Positions 8,493 through 15,782 of a stretch of 41,361 bases of DNA are shown here, piece after piece. Positions within the stretch are counted from its first letter, which is position 1, and each line of letters opens with the position of its first letter. The notes under the pieces were generated by a model. The model ran no database searches and was not told where the DNA came from. It was given only the letters and a program-made list of their open reading frames with translations. Location of the stretch: the NCBI RefSeq assembly GCF_001439605.1, contig NZ_LMBX01000002.1, forward strand, positions 326,180 to 367,540. Reading direction: 5' to 3'. The translations under genes and the position numbers were made by a program. Source of the DNA: Cytobacillus praedii. Lineage in GTDB: Bacteria; Bacillota; Bacilli; Bacillales; Cytobacillaceae.

Positions 8493-10334
8493 TTATTTGT
8501 TCCCTTTTCCTTGATTAGATTGATAATAAAATTTTGCTGTGATTGATCCATCATTATTTTCAACGATGTCAGTTACATGGATACCAGAATCAGCTGGTGT
8601 TGAGTTTTGCCCTTTCCAGAAGTAATACGAACCCGTATGAACTTTTCCAGAAACAGGTGTCAGCTTACTGCCTGTTTTGAAGAAGTCTCCTGCGTCTCCG
8701 CGATTCACATTTTTCTCAAGGTCATATTTTCCATCCGCCTGTAGAATAGATAATCCATAGTGAGTGACAACCGTTCCGTCTGTAGCTGTTTCGGATTGAT
8801 TGTATTGGAAGCGCTTGTTTTGCCAATTCTCTACGTTATTCGGACGGAAACCAGCTGTTTGATAGAGGTTGATAATATTTTCATCCACATGCCAGGCGAC
8901 TAATCCATGTGCATTCTCACCTTGGCGTACCAATCCTTTATTAAATCCATCCTGTTGAATATTCTCAAATAAGAAATATTCTGTTCCGTTTGAACCCGGT
9001 ACTTCCATTTTAACAATGCCGTTTTGGCTATTTGCTTGATTAATAGGTGGAAGCGTAATTGTCTTTACCCCATCTTCCTGTGTAACTTCTATTGGCTCAG
9101 TCCAGCCTAAGAAAACCTTTGAGAACGGATCAAAGTGTGTTGGTGAATTTCCAGAATAAGCTGCATGATCCGGATAACGCATCCATGAGCCGCCCGCCAT
9201 CATTGAATAGTTCCCAACACCCTCTGAAGTGTAGACTGTATCATAAAAGTCAGGCAGCCCTAAGGCATGTCCAAATTCATGTGCATAGACACCAGTTTGT
9301 GCAGGAAATGGTCCCGTTTTTAACGATTCATTATAGGAATCTGTTGCTGCATCATAACCTGCAACATTTCCGCCAATTCCAGGCTGGATATTGTAGTTAT
9401 TCACAAGTACACCGTCATAAGTCATCTCTTCTGCAATTGTTTTGTTAATCCACTCTTCCTCGCTCAAACCAGAATATTCTGGAGCCGTTTTACCAGTTTC
9501 ATAGTACTTTCCATAATATAAAGCACTTAATATATTCCACTTATGCGACCAAAATTGAGCTGGATCACGGCTGAATTCCGCTCCTGTTCCTTCATGTACA
9601 ACGAACACATTTGGAACTTCCCCATTCTCTGAGTACTTGGAAAAATCTACTTGATCATCAGCAGCTTTAAGCAAATCACGAATAAATTCACCTGTATGTG
9701 CATCACCATTCACGTTGCCATTGACGTACTTGCCATTTTCAGCATATTTCCCCTCTTGATCCAAATAGTACGAAGCACCATGAGGCAATTCTACCCAAAC
9801 AAATTCAGTATTTTCCTTACGGACGAGATTCACTTTCCCATTGCTTGATTCCTTGTAAGCATTCTGCATTGTACGATCTGTTGGTGCCTTGACTCCGTTA
9901 TACTCGGCATACTGAATAAATTCATCTAACTCGTACGGATTATATTCTGTACCAAAGATTAAATCTTCATAATAGTGGGCAGGGACTTGTCCCTTCATAT
10001 CCCCTATTGGCTCATCCCCATCCTTATACTTAGCTAAAATAACGAGGACAGGAACATCACCCAGGGCTTTTTTATAGGCAACATGATTATCCCCTGCCTG
10101 TTGAAACTTCTTCCCATGGCTGGCCACTTTTTCGGCTGGGTCTACTTTTGAAAGGTCAATGCCTAGCAGTTTTGCCTGCTCAGCAAGTTCCGGTGATACC
10201 CCTACATGGTGGGCTAAACTAATATCATATGTACTTTTGTCTTTACTGGCAGAATCCGCGGTATGAATGCCTGCAAAAATCGTACTGCCTGTTAACGCTA
10301 ACGCTAACGCTGAACTAGATAGGACCTTTAACAA
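8493..10334 (-). CDS. Secreted M6-family metalloprotease (immune inhibitor A-like)
   Basis: 613 residues. A signal peptide (hydrophobic SSALALALTGSTIFAG, cleavage near residue 30) precedes a propeptide-like region and an M6 peptidase domain. The zinc site is HEFGHALGLPD at about 352-362: two His, the catalytic Glu, and Asp as third ligand, as is usual in M6. YSMMAGGSW about 20 residues later fits a metzincin Met-turn. It is shorter than classical InhA (about 800 residues). Its C-terminus ends in a beta-rich domain. Expected role: extracellular protein degradation. The start is TTG, 8 bp after AAAGGGG; the GTG and TTG three and two codons earlier overlap or abut the ribosome binding site. It is monocistronic. 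Confidence 0.9.
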   Translation of the reverse strand: MLKVLSSSALALALTGSTIFAGIHTADSASKDKSTYDISLAHHVGVSPELAEQAKLLGIDLSKVDPAEKVASHGKKFQQAGDNHVAYKKALGDVPVLVILAKYKDGDEPIGDMKGQVPAHYYEDLIFGTEYNPYELDEFIQYAEYNGVKAPTDRTMQNAYKESSNGKVNLVRKENTEFVWVELPHGASYYLDQEGKYAENGKYVNGNVNGDAHTGEFIRDLLKAADDQVDFSKYSENGEVPNVFVVHEGTGAEFSRDPAQFWSHKWNILSALYYGKYYETGKTAPEYSGLSEEEWINKTIAEEMTYDGVLVNNYNIQPGIGGNVAGYDAATDSYNESLKTGPFPAQTGVYAHEFGHALGLPDFYDTVYTSEGVGNYSMMAGGSWMRYPDHAAYSGNSPTHFDPFSKVFLGWTEPIEVTQEDGVKTITLPPINQANSQNGIVKMEVPGSNGTEYFLFENIQQDGFNKGLVRQGENAHGLVAWHVDENIINLYQTAGFRPNNVENWQNKRFQYNQSETATDGTVVTHYGLSILQADGKYDLEKNVNRGDAGDFFKTGSKLTPVSGKVHTGSYYFWKGQNSTPADSGIHVTDIVENNDGSITAKFYYQSNQGKGNK

Positions 10335-10582
10335 ATGCAACACCCCTTTAAAATATTTATTATTACAACCTACATATTAATTAATTTTCAGTATTTTCTG
10401 AATAGGGAGGAAGCACTTATTTTTATTCATCAAGCAAGTATGTCCAATGGCATGTTTTTCTGGTTTTTTATAGAATTAACCCCTTCAAATGGATTCCTTT
10501 TATATGTTCCTTTGCTCATTCTTTCCGTCATTTCCTCCATTCACTCTCTACTATTATGATGGCCGCTTATCAATTATAATTA

Positions 10583-10601
10583 AATGTATAAACTATACAT
10601 T
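10583..10601. promoter_or_regulatory. Perfect inverted repeat upstream of the DUF3784/antiporter operon
   Basis: AATGTATA-AAC-TATACATT, 8-bp arms, lies 17 bp before the start codon at 10619 and just after a TATAAT (10575-10580). This is where a repressor would block transcription. The TGTATA...TATACA shape is reminiscent of GntR-type operators; the cognate regulator is not in the window. The 10335-10582 stretch holds no gene I can support and must carry the promoter of the M6 protease on the other strand. Confidence 0.5.
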
Positions 10602-10618
10602 AAAGGGGGTATTTATAT

Positions 10619-11350
10619 ATGATGGGACTTATTAGTACACAAATCATTATTTCCGTTCTTTTTATCCTTTTAGGATGGGCGATTCGTTATAAGAAAGCGT
10701 ATTGGCTTATTTCCGGTTTCGCTTCTCGGGATGAACATGAAAAAGAGCAGTTGATTGCCAATGGTTCACCTCAAAGAACAGGTATGCTGCTGTTGTCAGC
10801 CGGTATCGGGATGCTAGTCTTGCTTCCACTTCTCTTTACATCCTTTACATATGCGGTTGAAGTTCAATTTGGTTTTATGCTTCTTTACCTACTGGGAGGA
10901 CTAGTGTATTTATCAAAATATGAAATTCCAAGTAAACGGAAACGCAGTTATAAAATTAATGCCATTCTATTTATTGTCGTTATTGGATCATTAGCAGCCC
11001 TAACTCTTTCGAGCTATCAAGGTTATGAATTAATCGTAAAGAAAGAACGCTTCGAAATTACAGGGATGTATGGGGATGAATGGAGTATTAAAGATATTAA
11101 GCGACTAGAATTAATGGACGAAATGCCAGAGGTTTTAGCAAGAACGAATGGAGTCGGTCTGCCCACTCTGTCCAAGGGGCATTTTAAAGTAAAGGATTAC
11201 GGAAAATCTTTACTTTTTATTCAAAAAGGTTCATCCCCCTATATCTATATTGAATTAGAAAAAAGAAGAATATTTATTAATGATAATGATTCGGAACAAA
11301 CAATTAAATGGTTTAAAGAGCTGCAAGAAGAAGTAGGGAATAATAAGTAA
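10619..11350 (+). CDS. DUF3784 membrane protein with C-terminal PH-like domain
   Basis: 243 residues. The first about 140 residues hold four predicted membrane segments, starting IISVLFILLGWAIRYKKAYWLISGF, the DUF3784 signature. The remaining roughly 100 residues are soluble and look like a bacterial PH domain (KKERFEITGMYGDEWSIKDIKRLEL ... YIYIELEKRRIFIN, a beta-rich pattern). The function is unknown. The ribosome binding site AGGGGG is 9 bp upstream; a second ATG directly follows the first. The antiporter gene starts 31 bp downstream, so the two probably share a transcript and perhaps a role in ion homeostasis. Confidence 0.82.
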   Translation: MMGLISTQIIISVLFILLGWAIRYKKAYWLISGFASRDEHEKEQLIANGSPQRTGMLLLSAGIGMLVLLPLLFTSFTYAVEVQFGFMLLYLLGGLVYLSKYEIPSKRKRSYKINAILFIVVIGSLAALTLSSYQGYELIVKKERFEITGMYGDEWSIKDIKRLELMDEMPEVLARTNGVGLPTLSKGHFKVKDYGKSLLFIQKGSSPYIYIELEKRRIFINDNDSEQTIKWFKELQEEVGNNK

Positions 11351-11381
11351 AATAATTTATTTGTGAGGTGTTGGATCACTA

Positions 11382-12341
11382 ATGTCCATTATTCTATTAA
11401 TTATTGGATTAGCCTTATTGATAGTTGGAGCAAATTTTTTTGTTGAAGGTGCATCAAAGATTGCTTCATATCTTCATATTTCCCCATTATTAATAGGTTT
11501 AACAATTGTAGCCTTTGGTACTAGTGCACCTGAGGCAACTGTTAGTATCCTTGCAGCAATGGGTGGAAATGCTGATGTAGCTATAGGAAATGTCGTTGGA
11601 AGCAATATTTTTAATATCACACTTGTTGTCGGTTTAACCGCAATCATCTACCCATTAAAAGTAGAAAATGAAACCATTCGCAAAGAAATTCCTTTTACAC
11701 TGCTAGCAAGTGTTGCCCTAATGATTTTTATTAGCGACAAAGCATTAGAATCTGTTAGCAATAATGTTGTTACACGCAGTGATGGATTAATATTATTACT
11801 ATTATTTGTTGTTTTTTTATACTATTTATTCGAAGTAGCAAGAAAGGGCCGCAGCAATACGAAGGAAGAAAAAGCATCTCAACCAAATGCCTCCATTTGG
11901 GGAAAACAGATCCTTTTTACGATTCTTGGACTTGGAGCGATTATTTTTGGCGGAGATTTAGTAGTAGATGGAGCTACAGACATTGCATTATCATTTGGAA
12001 TGAGCAAAACATTAGTCGGATTAACCATTGTTGCAGTTGGAACTTCCCTTCCTGAGCTAGTCACTTCTATTACAGCAGCAATTAAAAAGGAAAGCGAAAT
12101 CGCTCTTGGGAATATTGTTGGAAGTAATATCTTTAATATCATGTTCGTTCTTGGTGCTGCAGCAACTATTTCACCCCTTGGTGTCGATCCCAAAATGTTC
12201 ATTGATATTTCTTTAATGATCATTTTAACCATTTTACTTTTGGTCTTTTCACGAACCAATTTTAAAATTGGAAAGTTCGAAGGAATCATTCTTGCCGCCG
12301 CATATATAGGCTATTTGATTTATATAATTGCTCGTAATTAA
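11382..12341 (+). CDS. Ca2+/Na+ antiporter, CaCA family (YrbG-like)
   Basis: 319 residues, about ten membrane segments. Two inverted alpha repeats carry the ion-binding motifs: FGTSAPEATVS with GNVVGSNIFNI near residues 47-85, and VGTSLPELVTS with GNIVGSNIFNI near 218-255. The paired GNxVGSNIFN segments and the acidic residues in each TSxPE are the hallmarks of sodium/calcium exchangers. It is an inner-membrane protein that exchanges Na+ or H+ for Ca2+; the exact ions are not predictable. The ribosome binding site is GTGAGGTG. It is the second gene of an operon with the DUF3784 protein. No convincing terminator follows; 12342-12458 is otherwise empty. Confidence 0.93.
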   Translation: MSIILLIIGLALLIVGANFFVEGASKIASYLHISPLLIGLTIVAFGTSAPEATVSILAAMGGNADVAIGNVVGSNIFNITLVVGLTAIIYPLKVENETIRKEIPFTLLASVALMIFISDKALESVSNNVVTRSDGLILLLLFVVFLYYLFEVARKGRSNTKEEKASQPNASIWGKQILFTILGLGAIIFGGDLVVDGATDIALSFGMSKTLVGLTIVAVGTSLPELVTSITAAIKKESEIALGNIVGSNIFNIMFVLGAAATISPLGVDPKMFIDISLMIILTILLLVFSRTNFKIGKFEGIILAAAYIGYLIYIIARN

Positions 12342-12458
12342 TTAGGGGTATTTTACTATAGTCCGATTTCCCCTTCACTTGAAAATGGAATACTCCCGCT
12401 GACTTTAGAATAGATTTTCATGGAAAGCATCTCAAGAAAATAATCAAAAGGAGCGGGA

Positions 12459-12923
12459 ATGATGACAAGTTTTAGCCATCAATTGGAAATCAATGTACCG
12501 ATACATTTTGTTTGGGAATTCGTTAGTAACATAGATCATTGGGCACCACTTGTACCAGGTTACATTGATCATCATATTTTAAGTGAAAAAGAATCCACAT
12601 GGAGCTTTAAAAGCGATATCGGAATATTAAAGAAGAAAATTGAGTTAAAAGTTGTTATCACTAGTTGGCAGGAGCCATCAAAGGTGACCTTTAACTTGAC
12701 CGGATTAAATGAAAAATTTTCAGGACATGGTTATTTTACTGTAAAAGCCATTAATCAGCAGAATAGTCTCATGACTGGTCACCTTGATATCAAGGCCGAA
12801 GGGATGATGGCAAAAATGGCGAATGCTATTTTACAGTCATCACTCCCTGAAACAACAACCGATTTAACAGCAGCTGTCGCAGATAAAATTCAAGAAACCT
12901 ATCTAACTCTTACAAAAAAATAA
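12459..12923 (+). CDS. CoxG-like SRPBCC domain protein
   Basis: 154 residues, a single START/Bet v1-like (SRPBCC) domain of the CoxG group: FSHQLEINVPIHFVWEFVSNIDHWAPLVPG at the N-terminus is characteristic. CoxG proteins in carbon monoxide oxidisers recruit CO dehydrogenase to the membrane, but no CO dehydrogenase genes are nearby. Here it is more likely a general ligand-binding protein of unknown partner. Good ribosome binding site (AAAAGGAG). It is monocistronic, closed by a terminator. Confidence 0.85.
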   Translation: MMTSFSHQLEINVPIHFVWEFVSNIDHWAPLVPGYIDHHILSEKESTWSFKSDIGILKKKIELKVVITSWQEPSKVTFNLTGLNEKFSGHGYFTVKAINQQNSLMTGHLDIKAEGMMAKMANAILQSSLPETTTDLTAAVADKIQETYLTLTKK

Positions 12924-12930
12924 GATGGGA

Positions 12931-12962
12931 AGCACAATGAAAAAAATTCATTGTGCTTTTTT
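12931..12962. terminator. Bidirectional terminator CoxG-like/ykuK
   Basis: 11-bp perfect stem AGCACAATGAA / TTCATTGTGCT, 5-nt A loop, T6 on the plus strand; it lies between convergent genes. Confidence 0.88.
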
Positions 12963-12975
12963 GCTGCTCCCCACT

Positions 12976-13512
12976 TTATTTCGTATATCGGTTTGCGTAA
13001 CTGGAGGCCACAAATGCATCTGGTTTAATTTTTGGCTCCACTCCTATTGACTCCATTCTTGTCACCATCTCATTCACAAACTCCCTCGTCTTATTTCTTA
13101 TTCCCGCACCAATGTCTAGATGTCCTTCCATCGAAAAGGTTGCACCTTGATAAATATAGGGCAGCACAATGTTAATCATTTCGTTTTTCCGCTCTGTCGT
13201 AAACAATGCTACAACCTCTTCTGTTAAAGAAGTTTCATAAGAAATACGTTCGTGTAAATGAAGCATTTTCCGTGGGATAATATTTTTTCGAATACAAGCC
13301 CACGCCCCCTTCCCTTCATTTTGAATAACAATCCCTGTAATAAATACAGTTCGATTACAATGAACCTGAGAATCTGTTCCAACCATTAATCGGTAGTTTC
13401 CACGAGGATTTCTGTTCATGAACTTAAGGATCCGAGTAAAAACATGTTCAAATGTCAAATGTCTCTCTTGTAAATTTTGAAACATATACGTATGATCCTG
13501 ATCAGTTTTCAC
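12976..13512 (-). CDS. ykuK: YkuK-type RNase H-like protein (DUF458)
   Basis: 178 residues, close to the usual length of the YkuK family. NYRLMVGTDSQVH contains the conserved GTDSQ, with the Asp predicted to sit in an RNase H-like active site; EGHLDIGAGIRNKTREFV near residues 130-147 is the second conserved block. The biochemical function is not established. It starts at GTG with only a weak ribosome binding site (GGTGAT). Residues before FEHVFTRIL are poorly conserved in appearance, so the start could lie further in. It is divergent from the FrnE-like gene; the 239 bp between them hold no other feature I can defend. Confidence 0.85.
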   Translation of the reverse strand: MKTDQDHTYMFQNLQERHLTFEHVFTRILKFMNRNPRGNYRLMVGTDSQVHCNRTVFITGIVIQNEGKGAWACIRKNIIPRKMLHLHERISYETSLTEEVVALFTTERKNEMINIVLPYIYQGATFSMEGHLDIGAGIRNKTREFVNEMVTRMESIGVEPKIKPDAFVASSYANRYTK

Positions 13513-13751
13513 CTGATATCACCACATTATGATTTGATTAGTAATCTATAGCAGCCATAGATGCTTCAGCTGCATACATTTTTCTTCATAAAAATCACCT
13601 TGGTACAATTAGTATATTGAGCCAAACCTTTCATGTTGTTTATTTTTTTCAGTTCTTTAGAAAATGTATTTTTTGCAGTAAGCATTTTTTAATGGATTTC
13701 CCTTTGATTATGCTACTATTAAGGGAAGCTAATTAAGAAAGAAGGGGTCAT

Positions 13752-14486
13752 ATGAAAATAGAAGTATGGTCAGATTATGTTTGTCCGTTTTGTTATATTG
13801 GGAAGCGCAGATTAGAACATGCGCTAGCTCAATTTCCTTATAAAGATCAAGTTGAAGTTGAATTCAAAAGCTTTGAGCTTGATCCAAATTCGCCTAAATA
13901 CAGCGGCAAAAATATTCATGAAGCACTTGCTGGAAAGTATGGAATGAGTGTAGAACAAGCGAAGAAAACAAACGAAGGAATTGGGCAGCATGCAGCAAGT
14001 GTTGGCTTAACATTCAACTTTGACGACATGAAGCCAACAAATACTTTTGATGCACACCGCTTAGCAAAGTATGCAAAAGCCAATGGCAAAGAGGCTGTTC
14101 TTACAGAGAAGCTTCTTCACGCATACTTCACAGAATCAAAGGAAATTAGTGGTCATGATACATTAGCAGATATTGCAGAAGAGGCTGGCCTAGATCGTCA
14201 AGAAGCTTTAAACACACTTCAAGATAAAAATGCTTTTGCTAATGACGTTCGCATTGATGAAGCCATCGCCCAGCAATATGGCATTAGTGGAGTTCCATAT
14301 TTTATTATCAATCAGAAATATGCAATTTCAGGCGCACAGCCACCTGAAACTTTTGCTAATGCACTGCAAAAAGTCTGGGAAGAAGAATCTGCGGCAGCAC
14401 CTAAATTCCAAGACCTATCAGGAGCAGGGGCAGAGGATGCAAGCTGTGTAGACGGAAATTGTGCGATACCAAGTAAAGATAAATAA
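13752..14486 (+). CDS. FrnE-like DsbA-family oxidoreductase
   Basis: 244 residues. A thioredoxin-fold protein with the DsbA/HCCA-isomerase topology: the active site is Cys11-Pro-Phe-Cys14 (DYVCPFCYIGKRR), and the cis-Pro loop is GVPYFIIN near residue 182. It has no signal peptide, so it acts in the cytosol. The C-terminal tail adds a second cysteine pair, Cys232 and Cys237, spaced as CX4C (SCVDGNC). Deinococcus radiodurans FrnE also combines a CXXC with a C-terminal CX4C, and there the pairs work together in disulfide exchange and oxidative-stress tolerance. It resembles B. subtilis YwbO. The ribosome binding site is AAGGGG, and a terminator follows directly. Confidence 0.9.
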   Translation: MKIEVWSDYVCPFCYIGKRRLEHALAQFPYKDQVEVEFKSFELDPNSPKYSGKNIHEALAGKYGMSVEQAKKTNEGIGQHAASVGLTFNFDDMKPTNTFDAHRLAKYAKANGKEAVLTEKLLHAYFTESKEISGHDTLADIAEEAGLDRQEALNTLQDKNAFANDVRIDEAIAQQYGISGVPYFIINQKYAISGAQPPETFANALQKVWEEESAAAPKFQDLSGAGAEDASCVDGNCAIPSKDK

Positions 14487-14496
14487 TGTCAAAATT

Positions 14497-14530
14497 AAAA
14501 TGCAGATCAATTAAGTGATCTGCATTTTTA
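14497..14530 (+). terminator. Terminator of the FrnE-like gene
   Basis: 12-bp stem AAATGCAGATCA / TGATCTGCATTT with a 6-nt loop, followed by TTTAATT. Confidence 0.85.
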
Positions 14531-14539
14531 ATTCCCCTT

Positions 14540-14972
14540 CTATACTAATAACTTAGTTGTATACTGGACTATTTCCTTCATGATTTTTTTATATAAGATA
14601 GAATCCCAAATTATAAAGGCAATAAGACAGAGAACATAGATCGCAGCATACCATTTTTAAAGTTTTTTTCGGCAACAATACTTTATTAAACAAAACAAAA
14701 AATCCCGCAACAAATAGTGAAATTAGAAAAATATTCACCTTCCATAAGTTATTTGCTTGCGTAATCGGCAATACTGCCTGCAAAACGTGTATTGCCTTGT
14801 CCTCTGCAACCTCAATAGGATCCCTCTACAAAAATCACGACATTTGAATTATTGTCCACATAATAACTATAGCCTGTCAGATTAAATTCAGTTTTCATTG
14901 TAAAAACAAAATAACAAATAGAAGCACACAGTAAGTGATTAAAGGAAAATCTACTTTATTAAAACTACGCAA
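14540..14972 (-). pseudogene. Decayed gene for a small membrane protein
   Basis: Four reading-frame segments on the minus strand line up head to tail only if three frameshifts are bridged. Segment 1: TTG 14972 behind a GAGGGGGG ribosome binding site, 25 codons with a membrane segment (PLITYCVLLFVILFL). Segment 2: ATG 14898 to the stop at 14812 (MKTEFNLTGYSYYVDNNSN...). Segment 3: EVAEDKAIHVLQAVLP and a second membrane segment, VNIFLISLFVAGFFVLF. Segment 4: a third membrane segment, YVLCLIAFIIWDSILYKK, ending at TAG 14542-14540. The reconstructed product would be about 143 residues with three membrane spans. I do not recognise the family. Protein-like composition in successive frames behind a proper ribosome binding site argues for a recently broken gene. 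A start within this stretch as a stand-alone 64-codon frame looks unlikely. Confidence 0.5.
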
Positions 14973-15122
14973 AGATTCCCCCCTCTTTCTTTAATTCCAG
15001 AATATTCATAATAATAATTGCGCCAGATCAGGCTCCTTTTGAAAAAATAGGATTAAATACTTACTCCCACTGTTTTTAAGGTTAAAACGATACAAAATAA
15101 AATAAATTAAATATGGATTTTT

Positions 15123-15138
15123 TGTGACTAGGGTCACG
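15123..15138. promoter_or_regulatory. FNR/CRP-type box of the heme-copper reductase operon
   Basis: TGTGA-CTAGGG-TCACG matches the Bacillus Fnr consensus TGTGA-N6-TCACA at 9 of 10 positions. Its centre (15130.5) lies 41.5 bp upstream of a start point inferred 7 bp after the -10 box at 15160-15165, the classical position for a class II activator. Confidence 0.6.
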
Positions 15139-15159
15139 CTTAATTGTGTCTAAATTTTG

Positions 15160-15172
15160 TATTCTAAAAACG
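15160..15172 (+). promoter_or_regulatory. Inferred -10 box and start point of the reductase operon
   Basis: TATTCT at 15160-15165 is the best -10 match between the FNR-type box and the first gene. The -35 position has no consensus hexamer, as expected for an activator-dependent promoter. Start point inferred at G15172, which gives a leader of about 66 nt. Confidence 0.45.
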
Positions 15173-15237
15173 CCATAAAAGGGGATATGGTGCTATTTAT
15201 CAATAAAATATGCAGAGTATTGGGGGAGGTATTAGAA

Positions 15238-15762
15238 ATGGTTCAAACAGTAGCGTGGATTGTCAGTTTAATTTTTATGCTTTTAATCGCAGCAGTTTTT
15301 GGATTTGTCGCCTTCAAATCAAAAGAAAAACGTGATTATGAGCCTATCAAAAAGAAGTGGTATAAGGCACGAACTTTTTATGGGGCAACATTAGCTGTTG
15401 TCATGCTCGTTCTTACAATTTATACCCTTCGTGAATTGCCGTACAACCAGCCAGTTTATAGCGCAGGAAATGACCCAACAATTGTGGATGTCGAAGCTAT
15501 TCAATTTGGCTGGAAAATGAGTGAAACGGAATTTAAAGTGGATGAACCGATTGAATTCCATGTCACTAGCACAGATGTCACACATGGGTTTGGTATTTAT
15601 GATTCAGAGCTGAATTTAATTGCACAAACCCAAGCGATGCCAGATTACACAAATAAGGTTTATATTACTTTTGATAAACCCGGTACGTATGAAGTTCTAT
15701 GTCTAGAATATTGCGGATTAGCTCATCATTTAATGATCGGCAAAATAGAAGTTACTGAATAA
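15238..15762 (+). CDS. CuA-containing subunit II of a ba3-like heme-copper reductase
   Basis: 174 residues. Two membrane segments (about 5-25 and 47-65) are followed by a cupredoxin domain outside the membrane. All CuA ligands are in place: His116 (DVTHGFGI), then Cys155, Glu157, Cys159, His163 and Met166 in CLEYCGLAHHLM. It accepts electrons from a cytochrome c and passes them to heme in subunit I. It is short, like the Thermus ba3 subunit II (about 168 residues), but has a second membrane helix. ATG 15238 is chosen because GGGGGAGG lies 8 bp upstream; the frame stays open further up without a ribosome binding site. First gene of a four-gene operon; subunit I follows 20 bp later. Confidence 0.92.
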   Translation: MVQTVAWIVSLIFMLLIAAVFGFVAFKSKEKRDYEPIKKKWYKARTFYGATLAVVMLVLTIYTLRELPYNQPVYSAGNDPTIVDVEAIQFGWKMSETEFKVDEPIEFHVTSTDVTHGFGIYDSELNLIAQTQAMPDYTNKVYITFDKPGTYEVLCLEYCGLAHHLMIGKIEVTE

Positions 15763-15782
15763 CAAGGTGGAGGTGTTGAAGA

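Noticed and set aside
9092..9448. 118-codon gene opposite the M6 protease
   Set aside because: It lies wholly within a well-supported gene on the other strand, with no ribosome binding site and unlikely composition.
10335..10559. 74-codon plus-strand gene
   Set aside because: No ribosome binding site and it covers the promoter of the M6 protease; AT-rich DNA readily gives hydrophobic frames.
14589..14783. Stand-alone 64-residue membrane protein
   Set aside because: No ribosome binding site; the neighbouring frames continue the same protein-like sequence, so it is part of a pseudogene.
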